The position numbers and the translations under genes are program-made. From Bacteroidia bacterium (lineage in GTDB: Bacteria; Bacteroidota; Bacteroidia; Bacteroidales; GWA2-32-17), in NCBI GenBank assembly GCA_016218155.1, contig JACREQ010000074.1, positions 1 through 41,996 on the forward strand: a stretch of DNA of 41,996 nucleotides, written 5' to 3'. Under the pieces are notes generated by a model. The model was not told the origin of the DNA. It made no database searches and saw nothing but the letters and a program-made list of their open reading frames with translations. Of this stretch, positions 18,311 to 27,527 are shown piece after piece; positions within the stretch are counted from its first letter, which is position 1; each line of letters begins with the position of its first letter.

Positions 18311-19708
18311 TTATTCTTTTATAACTTTCCTAATTATTTTTTCATTATTAATATTTGTTACAACAATAAAATACAATCCCCCTTTAAAAGAACTAATATC
18401 TACATTTGAAAAATTCTGCGATATTTCCCTTATTTTCTCTAAATTGTTAAATATTTCAATTTTCTTTATTGTTCCAAAATCTTGTGAGATTTGTAAATTG
18501 ATTATACCTGATGTTGGATTTGGATATATTTTAATAAAGTTATTAGTGTCAAGTAATTTTTCATCAATTTTTACGAAACCCCCATTGGCATCAGTTTTAA
18601 TTAAATAAACATCATAATTTGCAGTTCCTGAAATGACAAATCCTCCATCAAAAGTTTGAGCAACACAATTTCCCCAGGAATGATAAGTTTTCACATAATT
18701 ATTAGACCACAAAGTATCTCCATAGCTATTTGTCTTAATTAAATAGACATTATCTGCACCTGTAAACATATGTGACTTGGTTCCTGCAACTATAAATCCA
18801 CCATCGTTAGTTTGTACAACAGAATTAAAATTAAAATAAAAATCTAACAAACTATAAATTTTTGTCCATATTATATTTCCATTTATATCAATTTTGTTTA
18901 AGAAAGCAGACCAATCAGTTACAGAGGTTTGAATATCTCCTGCTATAACAAAGCCTCCATCACTAGTTTTTGAAACTGATTTGCCAGAGTCGTCACCAGT
19001 TCCACCAAATGTTTTTGTCCATAATGTATCTCCATTTTCATCTGTACGTATTATATATACATCTGTTAAACCTGACCCAAAACTTTCTGTTACTCCAGTA
19101 ATAATATACCCATTGTCATTTGTTTGAATAACAGAGTTCCCATAATCATGACTTTGCCCCCCATAAGATTTTGTCCACAAAGTATCTCCATTTACATCAA
19201 TTTTAATAAGATACACATCCAAATCAACTGCACCATTGGTATGAGTTGATCCAGTTATAATGTAACCATTATCATTTGTTTGCGAAATAAAGAATCCTGC
19301 ATTACCTTCAGGTCCACCAAAAGTTCTAGTCCATAAAGTATCTCCATTGTCATTAAACTTAATTAAATAAACATCATTACCACCTGCGCCAAAACTTCCT
19401 GTAAATCCTACTGCAATGTAACCACTATCGCTAGCTTTTGTTATAGAAAGTCCATATTCATCACCTGTACCACCTATTTTTCTTGTCCATATGGTATCTC
19501 CAATATTATTGGTTTTAATTAAATAAACATCACTATATCCTGAAATATTTACTTTTCGACCAGTTACAATATAACCGCTGTCTAGGGTTTGAATAACAGA
19601 AAAGCCATAATCATAATTTTCGTCTCCATAGGTTTTATCAAAATACATTTGTGACATAACTGAAAAAGTAAATAAAAAGCTACCAAGCAAAATAACGAGT
19701 TTTTTCAT
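18311..19708 (-). CDS. Seven-repeat beta-propeller-like T9SS type A cargo protein
   Basis: The 465-residue protein has a signal peptide (1-19) and seven repeats of about 50-55 residues (about 20-380) built on the pattern SVIQTNDNGYIITG, then DVYLIKTD, then NGDTLWTK. Each repeat likely forms one blade, so seven would close a propeller. A T9SS type A sorting domain occupies the last 75 residues (starts near IYPNPTSGIINL, ends IIRKVIKE). Its role is unknown; proteins of this type are common secreted surface proteins in Bacteroidota. It converges with the dehydrogenase gene, with 15 bp between stops. Confidence 0.85.
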   Translation of the reverse strand: MKKLVILLGSFLFTFSVMSQMYFDKTYGDENYDYGFSVIQTLDSGYIVTGRKVNISGYSDVYLIKTNNIGDTIWTRKIGGTGDEYGLSITKASDSGYIAVGFTGSFGAGGNDVYLIKFNDNGDTLWTRTFGGPEGNAGFFISQTNDNGYIITGSTHTNGAVDLDVYLIKIDVNGDTLWTKSYGGQSHDYGNSVIQTNDNGYIITGVTESFGSGLTDVYIIRTDENGDTLWTKTFGGTGDDSGKSVSKTSDGGFVIAGDIQTSVTDWSAFLNKIDINGNIIWTKIYSLLDFYFNFNSVVQTNDGGFIVAGTKSHMFTGADNVYLIKTNSYGDTLWSNNYVKTYHSWGNCVAQTFDGGFVISGTANYDVYLIKTDANGGFVKIDEKLLDTNNFIKIYPNPTSGIINLQISQDFGTIKKIEIFNNLEKIREISQNFSNVDISSFKGGLYFIVVTNINNEKIIRKVIKE

Positions 19709-19781
19709 AATTAATATTTTAAAAACATTATACTAATAATTAGCTACCAAAATAGCTAAAAGTGTATTACAAAAAAAATAA

Positions 19782-20357
19782 TTAATGTACATCTCTTTTA
19801 ATTAAAAATAACTTATGTCCGAAATCTAATTCTTTATATACTTTAAAACCGTGTTTGTTATAAAATTCTATATTTTTCTGCATCGAGGTTTCTAAATATA
19901 TTGGACGCTTTGTTATTTCACTTTCTTTAATAAGATCCTTTATCAGTGAACTTCCTATTCCTTTACTTTGTACTGTTGAGTTTACACCAATAAACCATAA
20001 ATAAAATATTGGTTCTTTAGGATATGAATTTTTTATTTTTGAATTACGATCCTGTACTTTTTTTATTCTGGTTAAACCTATTGAGGAATAAGCCAATTTT
20101 AAATCAAGTAGAATAGTTTTTAATGTCGTTTTTTGCTTATCTGGGAATAAAGTCAAAGCGCAGGCATTTCTATCTTCCGACAAATAAACATTTCCAAACA
20201 AATAACAGATATCAAAAGAATATTCCATTAATTTTTTTATTCTTTGTTCTCTTTTGTTGTCTTGTTTTATCACATAATTTACACTGTTATTATCATCAAA
20301 TACCTTAGTAAGAATATTTACAATATGAGATTTATCTTTATAGTCAGCTTTAATCAC
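19782..20357 (-). CDS. GNAT family N-acetyltransferase
   Basis: This 191-residue protein has the GNAT acetyl-CoA-binding core. A conserved strand (YLWFIGVNSTVQ) leads into the pyrophosphate-binding loop QSKGIGSSLIKDL, followed by a strand with YLETS and the C-terminal FYNKHGFKVYKEL motif, all in the usual order. The N-terminal 100 residues are divergent. It acetylates an unknown small molecule or amine in the cytoplasm. The start is GTG at 20357, with an in-frame stop just upstream and no near ATG. It stands alone between a T9SS gene and an intergenic palindromic repeat. Confidence 0.82.
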   Translation of the reverse strand: MIKADYKDKSHIVNILTKVFDDNNSVNYVIKQDNKREQRIKKLMEYSFDICYLFGNVYLSEDRNACALTLFPDKQKTTLKTILLDLKLAYSSIGLTRIKKVQDRNSKIKNSYPKEPIFYLWFIGVNSTVQSKGIGSSLIKDLIKESEITKRPIYLETSMQKNIEFYNKHGFKVYKELDFGHKLFLIKRDVH

Positions 20358-20442
20358 GTGTTATTTTTTTTGTTTAATTTAATTTTTAATATTTATTCGA
20401 TATAAAAATAACATATTTATTAACGACATAAAACACCTTAAT

Positions 20443-20532
20443 GTCATACTGTCCTCCGCTGTGGCGGAGCAGCGAAGCTATATATATCTAGTATATAGAT
20501 TCTTCACTTCGTTACACTACGTTCAGAATGAC
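20443..20532. repeat. Palindromic intergenic repeat, GTCATTCTG family (copy 1)
   Basis: A 90-bp element starting GTCATACTG and ending CAGAATGAC, the inverse of its start. It contains a GC-rich inner palindrome (CTCCGCTGTGGCGGAG) and the phrase ATTCTTCACTTCGTTACAC, shared with the other copies in this window. It fills most of the 199-bp gap between the GNAT gene and rlmF. Confidence 0.85.
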
Positions 20533-20556
20533 AAAGAAGATATAGTATTTAGCATT

Positions 20557-21537
20557 TTATATTTTTTTAAAATCATTCCATCTCGTATTCTTCCAGCTTT
20601 TTTGCTCCTCTTTAGTTAAAAACGACCATGCTAAAATACGGCTTGTTTTATTTCCTTGTCCCATTGGAATAGTCTCCACTTCTGTTGCCTCAAGGTGCTT
20701 AAGCAATTCATAAAAACCTCGTAAATGTGTTTGCTTTGCAACTAATGAAGTGTACCAGAAACAATTTTTCGAAAACTTTTTGCTTTCGCGAATCATATTT
20801 CCGACAAATCGCTCCTCTCCGCCTTTATAGCAAAGTTCATTATACTGACCACCAAAATTTCTTATTGGCTCAGATATTTCATGCTTATTTAAATTAGATA
20901 ATTTCCTTAATGTACCTGATTGTGCTTCCTTTATGGTTGGATGAAATGGAGGATTACAAATTGTAAAGTCAATTATTTCATCTTTAGAAATAACACTATA
21001 GAAAAAATCTTTAGGATTCTCCTGCATTCTGCATTCAACTTTTCCTTTTAATAATAAATTTTCAGAAATAATATTTTTTGCATTAGCAATAGAAATTGGA
21101 TCGATATCTGAACCAATAAAGGACCAGCCATATTCTTTTACACCAATAATAGGGTAAATACTATTTGCTCCAATCCCAACATCCATGCATTTTATTTTTT
21201 CACCAACAGGAATTTTACCATAATTATTTCTGCATAACAAATCTGCAATATGATGTATATAATCTGCTCTACCAGGAATTGGCGGACATAAATAACCTTC
21301 GGGAATATCCCAGCTTTCAATTCCATAATGATATTTCAAAATTGCTTTATTAAGAACTTTTACAGCTTCCGGATTAGCAAAATCTATGGATTCATCATTA
21401 TACAAATTCAATTTAACAAATGACACTAATTCCGGACAACAAGCTTTAAGTTCTTTAAAATTATAACGCTCACGGTTTTTATTACGTGGGTGTAATTTAG
21501 GTTTTACCGTAGGTATTTCTTTCTTTTTTTGTTGCAT
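20557..21537 (-). CDS. rlmF: 23S rRNA adenine-1618 N6-methyltransferase RlmF
   Basis: The 326-residue protein matches the RlmF (YbiN) family closely. It has an N-terminal LHPRNKNRERYNF motif, IPEGYLCPPIPGRADYIHH, a SAM-binding CMDVGIGANSIYPI loop (about 117-130), an acidic IGSDIDPISI strand and the catalytic NPPFH motif at 195-199 that defines N6-adenine methyltransferases. It methylates A1618 (E. coli numbering) of 23S rRNA in the cytoplasm. Length is close to the E. coli protein (308 aa) with a short basic N-terminal extension. The start is ATG at 21537, 28 nt downstream of a TAAATTTG box, just past the terminator of the preceding operon, so it is an independent transcript. Confidence 0.95.
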   Translation of the reverse strand: MQQKKKEIPTVKPKLHPRNKNRERYNFKELKACCPELVSFVKLNLYNDESIDFANPEAVKVLNKAILKYHYGIESWDIPEGYLCPPIPGRADYIHHIADLLCRNNYGKIPVGEKIKCMDVGIGANSIYPIIGVKEYGWSFIGSDIDPISIANAKNIISENLLLKGKVECRMQENPKDFFYSVISKDEIIDFTICNPPFHPTIKEAQSGTLRKLSNLNKHEISEPIRNFGGQYNELCYKGGEERFVGNMIRESKKFSKNCFWYTSLVAKQTHLRGFYELLKHLEATEVETIPMGQGNKTSRILAWSFLTKEEQKSWKNTRWNDFKKI

Positions 21538-21565
21538 TCCTGATCTTAAAGTTTTAAATAGACTT

Positions 21566-21573
21566 CAAATTTA
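21566..21573 (-). promoter_or_regulatory. Bacteroidota -7 box (TAAATTTG) for rlmF
   Basis: A perfect TAnnTTTG on the minus strand ending 28 nt before the rlmF ATG and lying directly after the preceding terminator hairpin. Confidence 0.55.
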
Positions 21574-21580
21574 AACAAAA

Positions 21581-21608
21581 AAGCAAGACTCTTTTCAGAA
21601 TCTTGCTT
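21581..21608 (-). terminator. Terminator of the SIMPL-VWA-SIMPL operon
   Basis: On the minus strand AAGCAAGA pairs with TCTTGCTT across a 12-nt loop, and the 3' arm runs into TTTTTTG. It lies 21 nt past the stop codon of the last operon gene. Confidence 0.8.
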
Positions 21609-21629
21609 AAAATTAAAACACCGGTTTAA

Positions 21630-22694
21630 TTATATAAACCTCTTCTTCCTTTTTTTATCCTTTTCTTCACTTTCTTTTTTTAGTCTTTTTGACTCATCGT
21701 ATTTTTCAAGATTCTCGACAGAGTATTTAGCTTTTAATGAATATACAATTTGTATTCTAGGTTCTGCAAAATCGGCGTTTAAAACAACATCAAACTGATT
21801 AAATGGTATTTTGTTATAATATATTGTTTTATTCTTGTCAGAATATTTAACAATAAATTCGGTGTCATCTTCTTCGTCGTTATTATTAACATTAATGTTT
21901 ACTGTTGCATTTTTTCCAGTAATAAATGTGTTCTTTCTTGCATATTCTTTTTTCTTTTTAGCAACTTTAATTTCTTCAATTGAACTTCCTGTGTAGAAAG
22001 CTGTATAGCTTGCATATCGCTCCAATGGGTATGTTGCGTTAAAGCCATCATACATGTTTAAAATATCAATTTTTAAACCCATTTTCGTAAAATCTCTTTC
22101 TTTGTTTTTTATAATATCAATTGCAGTATTTCGTATCGTATCGAAATATAGTTTTAAATTGTCTAAATTATAATCTACCTTAACAATATCGTAAATCTCA
22201 GCCTTTGCCATTATTGTGGTGAGTTTGTCAAGCAAGTCATAATTATAGATTAGCACGTGAATATTCTTTTTTAATTGAAAGCCAATTGGAATTTCGTTAG
22301 CTGTTTTACCGAATTTTTTTGCCTCAAGTTTTAACGAGTATGAAGGTACAAATGAAATAAGATCAATATGAATACTTGACTTATTTATTCCAATTGCAGC
22401 AAGTTCAGCACGAACAGTGTTAATTCTGACATTCATCAGGGAGTCGGTTTCTACTGCTGTTGACCCGTTTTGTGTAACACTAAAAATAACAGTGTAACTG
22501 CTTGCAGGAACATTCATAAGTACTTCTGCGCTTATTTCAGGGTTATTATCGTAAGCCTGCCTCATATTTACACTAAATTTCTGTGGAGTCATTACGTATG
22601 GATTGTTGTAAATCACATTTCCTGCGGATTGCCCATAACTTGAAATATCAAGCAAACAAAGCAATATTGCGGTTAAATAAATTATTATTTTCAT
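21630..22694 (-). CDS. SIMPL (DUF541)-like periplasmic protein
   Basis: This 354-residue protein has a signal peptide (1-21). The mature part resembles SIMPL/DUF541: an early strand with SYTVIFSVTQNGSTA, a helix (RINTVRAELAAIGI) and the typical following strand (SSIHIDLISFVPSY), then a segment like the domain's second half (LIYNYDLLDKLTTIMAKAEIYDI). The C-terminal 110 residues are unusual, with an Asn/Asp-rich stretch and a very basic end (ESEEKDKKRKKRFI). SIMPL proteins are envelope proteins of poorly known function. It is last in an operon with the VWA lipoprotein and another SIMPL gene. The assignment is moderate, since the match is weaker than in the 239-residue partner. Confidence 0.62.
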   Translation of the reverse strand: MKIIIYLTAILLCLLDISSYGQSAGNVIYNNPYVMTPQKFSVNMRQAYDNNPEISAEVLMNVPASSYTVIFSVTQNGSTAVETDSLMNVRINTVRAELAAIGINKSSIHIDLISFVPSYSLKLEAKKFGKTANEIPIGFQLKKNIHVLIYNYDLLDKLTTIMAKAEIYDIVKVDYNLDNLKLYFDTIRNTAIDIIKNKERDFTKMGLKIDILNMYDGFNATYPLERYASYTAFYTGSSIEEIKVAKKKKEYARKNTFITGKNATVNINVNNNDEEDDTEFIVKYSDKNKTIYYNKIPFNQFDVVLNADFAEPRIQIVYSLKAKYSVENLEKYDESKRLKKESEEKDKKRKKRFI

Positions 22695-22724
22695 ATATTA
22701 TGTATTTTGTTATACTAAACCATT

Positions 22725-23879
22725 TTAATTCTCAATCGCTTTATAACCTTTAATTTTAGCAACTTCCATTATTGAGATATTTACTGCATTGCCAAAATCA
22801 TCCTGTGTATTGCTTGCCTTTGTTTGACTTGCAATATAATCCATACGTTTTTTTGAAAGTTGTGAAATTTCCTTTTGAATATCATCTCTTTCTTTAGTTT
22901 TCTTTTCTATTTCTTGCTGTAATTGTTCTTTGTTAAGATTCTGATATTCTTTCGGAAGTGTTTTTACATCAACATTTTTAATATAAGTAGAATCAGCAGA
23001 AATTTTATCAACCAAATCCCATGAAACATTATTATAAACCGATTTTGATTTTGAAACAACTCTTTCTGTGGCATTTGCAGTTGAAATTGATCCGGCATTC
23101 ATATCCTGTGCACTTTGGTTTGTATAACCAGTATATCCTGCCGATCCATAATAAATATAAGTTTTATTTAATCTGATATTACAATTATTTATTTGCTCAT
23201 CATAAGGTGTAACAACATATAAAACTTTTTCATTAGAATTTATACAAAAATATTTTCCTTTGCCTCTATCGGCTCCGTCTTTCCAACTTCCCTTCTCGCC
23301 TTCCAAACAGCTGCCACAATGAATTGTATTTATATAAATATCTTTACTTACAGCTTCACTAATTGCCTCTTTGTAACTAACACTTCCCTGAGTGAAAGGC
23401 TCATTGCCTGCAATATAAATAAGTTTCATATTATAACTTTCTCTTCCCCAGTCAAGTTTTTTTACAGCCTGTTCAATAACAGCACCGCAATACTCGGAGC
23501 CACCATTTGTTGTTATTGCAAATAATTTTTCAGAAATTAAATCCAAATCGCTTGTAAACGGAGTTACCTGTCTGATAAAATTTGTACTTGCCGACAAACC
23601 ATCATTCCCATACATGTAAAGAGCTATCTCAATACCAGGTTCTTTACCTTCGTATTTAAGAGTTGTAAGTGTATTAATTATATTCCACAATCTGGATTTT
23701 GCCTGCTCAATCAAGCCATCCATACTGTTTGAAGCATCAAGTAATATTGCTACCTGAATTTTTTCACTTGTCAATTTTACTGCCGGAGCTACAACTGTTG
23801 TATCCTGTGCATTTCCACTACGACACCCAAATAATGTCATCAAGTAGAAAACCGCTGTAATTACTGTTATTTTTTTCAT
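22725..23879 (-). CDS. VWA-domain lipoprotein
   Basis: The 384-residue protein has a lipobox LFGC at C19 and a von Willebrand factor A domain (about 40-230) with an intact MIDAS start, DASNSM, after the strand IQVAILL, plus TTNGGSEYCG, which supplies the distal Thr/Gly part. A linker region with repeated Tyr/Gly (YYGSAGYTGYTNQS) and a coiled-coil-like segment (about 300-350) follow. VWA domains bind protein partners through a divalent metal. It sits between two SIMPL genes (gaps of 18 and 30 bp), so a complex with them in the envelope is a reasonable inference. Confidence 0.85.
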   Translation of the reverse strand: MKKITVITAVFYLMTLFGCRSGNAQDTTVVAPAVKLTSEKIQVAILLDASNSMDGLIEQAKSRLWNIINTLTTLKYEGKEPGIEIALYMYGNDGLSASTNFIRQVTPFTSDLDLISEKLFAITTNGGSEYCGAVIEQAVKKLDWGRESYNMKLIYIAGNEPFTQGSVSYKEAISEAVSKDIYINTIHCGSCLEGEKGSWKDGADRGKGKYFCINSNEKVLYVVTPYDEQINNCNIRLNKTYIYYGSAGYTGYTNQSAQDMNAGSISTANATERVVSKSKSVYNNVSWDLVDKISADSTYIKNVDVKTLPKEYQNLNKEQLQQEIEKKTKERDDIQKEISQLSKKRMDYIASQTKASNTQDDFGNAVNISIMEVAKIKGYKAIEN

Positions 23880-23897
23880 ATTGATTATTGTTAAATG

Positions 23898-24617
23898 TTA
23901 TAATATTTCAAACTTTGTTTTTATTTCAAATCTTAATTTGATTGATGGAACATGTGATTCACTATTGCCAGATCCTGAACCTGTGCTTGGTTGGTACATT
24001 ACCGAATTAGAAGTCATATTACTGTAATTATTATTAAAATTGCCATACCATGAATTATTATTCAATATAGGTTCTTGTATTTCTATAACTTCCAATACTC
24101 TTCCACATTTCTGACCAATAGCCTCTAATAAAACCTGAGCTTTTTCTTTTGCAGCCTTTATAGCTTCTACTTTTACCTGTCTTCTGTAGTCTGTTATTTT
24201 TGAATGTGTGCTTTGTGTAATTCTTAAACTACGAATGAAATCTGTGTCGAAGTCTTTAATAAAACTCAAATCATACTTTGCACAATCAAATTTCAATTTA
24301 TAAGTTTTTGTATCATAATAATGTCTATAATCCCACCACCAATAATACCAATAATAAGGATTATCCATAGAAATAAATGAAACTGCCATCTTTGGAATGT
24401 TATGAGCTTCGAGAACAGAAAAAAACTTTTTCTCAACTTCATCCATAGAATGCTTGGAACTTTTGTAATTAGAACTTAAAATAATTTCAAGTTCAATCTG
24501 GTCGGGAATAATACTCATTTCGGCACTTCCTGTAACCTCAATCATTGGTTGAGTTATGTCCTGTGAATAGATTTTGCTTACTATAAACAGGGCGAGAATA
24601 AAAAATAATGTTTTCAT
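23898..24617 (-). CDS. SIMPL domain (DUF541) periplasmic protein
   Basis: This 239-residue protein has a signal peptide (1-18), then a clear SIMPL/DUF541 domain: PMIEVTGSAEMSIIPDQIEL at the start, the helix-strand unit after it, and the conserved end segment VEAIKAAKEKAQVLLEAIG. An aromatic-rich insert (YYWYYWWWDYRHYY, about 82-95) interrupts the domain and a Ser/Asn/Gly-rich loop lies near 200-220. It is first of the three-gene operon and has a TATTTTTG box 23 nt upstream of the ATG. Confidence 0.88.
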   Translation of the reverse strand: MKTLFFILALFIVSKIYSQDITQPMIEVTGSAEMSIIPDQIELEIILSSNYKSSKHSMDEVEKKFFSVLEAHNIPKMAVSFISMDNPYYWYYWWWDYRHYYDTKTYKLKFDCAKYDLSFIKDFDTDFIRSLRITQSTHSKITDYRRQVKVEAIKAAKEKAQVLLEAIGQKCGRVLEVIEIQEPILNNNSWYGNFNNNYSNMTSNSVMYQPSTGSGSGNSESHVPSIKLRFEIKTKFEIL

Positions 24618-24640
24618 AATTTTGTGATTTAAAATTTGAT

Positions 24641-24648
24641 CAAAAATA
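24641..24648 (-). promoter_or_regulatory. Bacteroidota -7 box (TATTTTTG) for the SIMPL-VWA-SIMPL operon
   Basis: A perfect TAnnTTTG on the minus strand ending 23 nt before the first ATG of the operon. A TTTTG further upstream could be a -33 element, but the spacing (26 nt) is longer than usual. Confidence 0.5.
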
Positions 24649-24761
24649 CTTTCATAAATAATTGTATTTTAATACAAAAGGGTGTAATAGTATTTTGACT
24701 TGGTAAAACAGTTACCTTAAATGATAAAATTTCTTTTACTTTGGTATATAATTTCAAAACG

Positions 24762-26567
24762 ATGTTTAAAAGAGCAATTATTCTTTTTTATCTGGTAGCT
24801 GTTTCTTGGTCTATTGCTACAGCTCAGTCAATCTCAGCAGATACTGTAAGCTTAATTAATAACAATAGCAGTATTAATAATAGTGCATTACAGCTTCAAA
24901 ATTCATTAAGTTCAAATCAAAACAGTTCAGAAATTTCTGCAGGATATTTCGATTTAGCAATGGAATTAATCAAAACCGGAGATTTTGCAAAAGCCGAGGT
25001 TTATATGATTAAAGCTGTTCAAATTGAATCAGGAAAAAAGAAAAAAAGCAATAGAATAAGCGAATATTATAGAGAACTGGCAAAAATTCAGGAAATCCTT
25101 AAAAAAAATGATGTAGCATCAGACAATTTTTTAAAAGCATCTGAATACACTACTGATAAAACACAGAAACAAATAAACCAGAATGATGCATACCGCTTAA
25201 AAGGCAATACAAATACTAAGGTAAAACTTCAATATCTGCAACAAAATTCGGTATTATTAAATAATAGCAATAATAGTTCAGAAAAAGTACAAAACCTTAC
25301 ACAAATGGCTAATGCTAATTTAGCATTGAATAATAGCGATCAAGCTCTCGAAAATTATAATTCGGCTTTAAATATTGTTGATAGTAACAGTGAAAAATCA
25401 ATGCTTATTAAAAGTGATATTGCTAATTTATATGCAGAAACAAATAATTTCGATAAAGCAATAACCGTTCAGAAAGAAGTTGTAGAACAATCATTAAACA
25501 TTGCAAATGTTGAGACCCAGTTGCAGCAAATGCAAAAATTATCTTCATTATATTTTGCTAAAAATAGCGTTGATGAAGGACTTAAGGTATTGCTCGACGC
25601 TTACAAGCTTTCATTAGATAAAGGAAATATCAAAGCAGCAAAATCAAGTCTTGAAATGTTGGCAAATTATTACGAAAAAAATAAAGATAATCTGAATATT
25701 GTTAAGCTTTATAAGAATTTCATTGGTAATTTAGAAACACTTATATCAAAAGACAGTAGTCTTGTTGATAAACAAATATTTAATATTAACGAAAAAAAGA
25801 TTTCTCAGCTTGAAAAAGAAAAAACTTTAAAAGACGAATTAATTGTAAGAAAAAACAATTACAATTATGTACTGGTAGGTTCTGTATTAATTTTATTATT
25901 TCTTCTGGCAATAATTATCAAAGCATGGATTTCTATAAAAAAGAGAAATATCAGAATCGCTTTGCAATCATTAAGACGCGAAATGAATCCACATTTTATT
26001 TTTAACAGTCTTAATAGTGTTAACCAGTTTATAGCCGAAAACAATGAACTTGAGGCAAACAAATATTTAACATCATATTCTAATTTAATGAGAAATATGA
26101 TGGAAAATTCTAATAAAGATTATGTGACTTTAAGTTTAGAAATTGAGCAGTTAACCAAATATCTTGAACTTGAGAAACTTCGTTTTGCTGACAAATTTGA
26201 ATATATTATTGAGGTTGATGAAAATATTGACAAGGATACTGTTCAAATACCAAACATGATTATTCAACCAAACCTCGAAAATGCTATCTGGCATGGCTTA
26301 CGCTATAAAGAATCAAAAGGACTTTTAAAATTAAAATTCACAAAAGAAGGTAATAAAACTGTTGTTTTTATTGACGATAATGGAATTGGTTTACAAGAAA
26401 GTAAAAACATTAAAACAAAAAATCAGAAATTGCACGAATCGCGTGGATTAAAGAATGTACACGAAAGAATTTATTTGCTTAACAAATTATACAATAATAA
26501 TATTCGTTTTGAAGTTACAGAAAAATCTGAAGTTGAAAGTGGGGTTATTGTTAGGATTGAGTTTTAA
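24762..26567 (+). CDS. LytS/YpdA-type sensor histidine kinase with TPR-like periplasmic domain
   Basis: The protein starts at ATG 24762 (601 residues); a TTG in frame 21 nt upstream would break the signal peptide. It has a signal peptide (1-22), a TPR-rich extracytoplasmic region (about 55-345, for example FDLAMELIKTGDFAKAEVYM), one membrane helix (about 370-390) and a His_kinase (PF06580-type) domain with phospho-acceptor H411 in MNPHFIFNSLN. The ATPase domain shows IQPNLENAIWHGL (N box), IDDNGIGL (G box) and SRGLKNVHERI. TPRs suggest sensing a protein or peptide outside the cytoplasm. Its partner is the LytTR regulator 206 bp downstream, separated from it by a palindromic repeat. Confidence 0.92.
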   Translation: MFKRAIILFYLVAVSWSIATAQSISADTVSLINNNSSINNSALQLQNSLSSNQNSSEISAGYFDLAMELIKTGDFAKAEVYMIKAVQIESGKKKKSNRISEYYRELAKIQEILKKNDVASDNFLKASEYTTDKTQKQINQNDAYRLKGNTNTKVKLQYLQQNSVLLNNSNNSSEKVQNLTQMANANLALNNSDQALENYNSALNIVDSNSEKSMLIKSDIANLYAETNNFDKAITVQKEVVEQSLNIANVETQLQQMQKLSSLYFAKNSVDEGLKVLLDAYKLSLDKGNIKAAKSSLEMLANYYEKNKDNLNIVKLYKNFIGNLETLISKDSSLVDKQIFNINEKKISQLEKEKTLKDELIVRKNNYNYVLVGSVLILLFLLAIIIKAWISIKKRNIRIALQSLRREMNPHFIFNSLNSVNQFIAENNELEANKYLTSYSNLMRNMMENSNKDYVTLSLEIEQLTKYLELEKLRFADKFEYIIEVDENIDKDTVQIPNMIIQPNLENAIWHGLRYKESKGLLKLKFTKEGNKTVVFIDDNGIGLQESKNIKTKNQKLHESRGLKNVHERIYLLNKLYNNNIRFEVTEKSEVESGVIVRIEF

Positions 26568-26575
26568 ATCGTTTT

Positions 26576-26693
26576 GTCATTCTGTCCGCCGCAGCGGAGG
26601 AACATCACGATTTTGTCATTCTGAATGAAACGAAGTGGAGTGAAGAATCTATTCTAGAATAGATCCTTCACTTCGTTCTGGATGACATTCTAG
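26576..26693. repeat. Palindromic intergenic repeats, GTCATTCTG family (copy 2, one and a half units)
   Basis: A half-unit (26576-26610) with a GC-rich GTCCGCCGCAGCGGAGG palindrome precedes a complete 72-bp palindrome (26615-26686) that opens GTCATTCTGAATG, folds around TATTCTAGAATA and closes CTGGATGAC. It occupies most of the 206-bp spacer between the sensor kinase and response-regulator genes. Confidence 0.88.
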
Positions 26694-26773
26694 TTTTTGT
26701 CAGTAATCAAAAACGGAGCTCATATTAAATTTTTTATTAATTTTATCAAAAACTACTGTCAGTTTAATTTCTA

Positions 26774-27517
26774 ATGAAAATAAGAAGTGTAATAGTAGAA
26801 GATGAGCAATCGGCAAGGGAAGCATTAAAATCTTACCTAACTAAATACTGTCCGCAAATTGAGGTGGTGGGCGAAGCTAAAGATGCAAAACAAGCTGTAC
26901 CACTTTTACATGAATTAAATCCGCAACTCGTTTTTCTTGATGTTGAATTACCATTTGGAAATGCCTTTGATGTATTAGATGAATGCAAAGATTTATATTT
27001 CGAAACAATCTTTGTAACCGCTTTCTCAGAATATTCATTAAAAGCGTTAAACCAGAGTGCTGCATATTATTTATTAAAACCTGTAAGTATTGAAGAACTT
27101 ATTATTGCAGTTAACAAAGTTCAGGAACATGTTATAAACAAAGAAATTTTTGACAGAAACAGAGTTGTTGTTGAAAATTTTCGTGAGCAGGAACCTGAAA
27201 AGCGCCAGGTTATATTGCCTACACTTGAAGGTTTTGAAGTAATAAAAATGGAAGAAATTATTCGTTTGCAGGGTAACGGAAATTTTACAGATATCTATCT
27301 TAAAGATGGTAGCAAAAAAATGGCTTGCCGCTTTTTAAAACATTATGCAAAAATACTCCCCTACCCTTTTATACGTGTACATAAATCGCACATTATAAAT
27401 TTAAATTGGGTAAAATCATACCATAAAGGTTTAGGCGGTTACGTAATACTAAACAACAATACCGAAATTGATATTTCTGCAAATTACAAAGACAGTTTTT
27501 TGAAATTCTTCAAATAA
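26774..27517 (+). CDS. LytTR-family response regulator
   Basis: The 247-residue protein has a CheY-like receiver (1-120) with the acidic pair E9-D10, phospho-acceptor D56 in LVFLDVELP, and the Lys of LLKPVSIEEL. A LytTR DNA-binding domain (about 143-247) follows, shown by EEIIRLQGNGNFTDIYLKDG and FIRVHKSHIINL. It is the cognate regulator of the upstream LytS-type kinase. The next gene, encoding the GLPGLI/PNGase-like protein, starts 10 bp after its stop, so the regulator and this surface enzyme are probably co-transcribed. Confidence 0.95.
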   Translation: MKIRSVIVEDEQSAREALKSYLTKYCPQIEVVGEAKDAKQAVPLLHELNPQLVFLDVELPFGNAFDVLDECKDLYFETIFVTAFSEYSLKALNQSAAYYLLKPVSIEELIIAVNKVQEHVINKEIFDRNRVVVENFREQEPEKRQVILPTLEGFEVIKMEEIIRLQGNGNFTDIYLKDGSKKMACRFLKHYAKILPYPFIRVHKSHIINLNWVKSYHKGLGGYVILNNNTEIDISANYKDSFLKFFK

Positions 27518-27527
27518 TAAAAAAGAA

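Noticed and set aside
18307-18328. Inverted repeat AAAGTTAT / ATAACTTT between converging genes
   Set aside because: No T tract follows on the plus strand and it overlaps the end of the minus-strand coding sequence; too weak to call a terminator.
24741-24761. Longer start of the sensor kinase at TTG 24741
   Set aside because: It would add seven residues in front of a good signal peptide; the ATG at 24762 is better.
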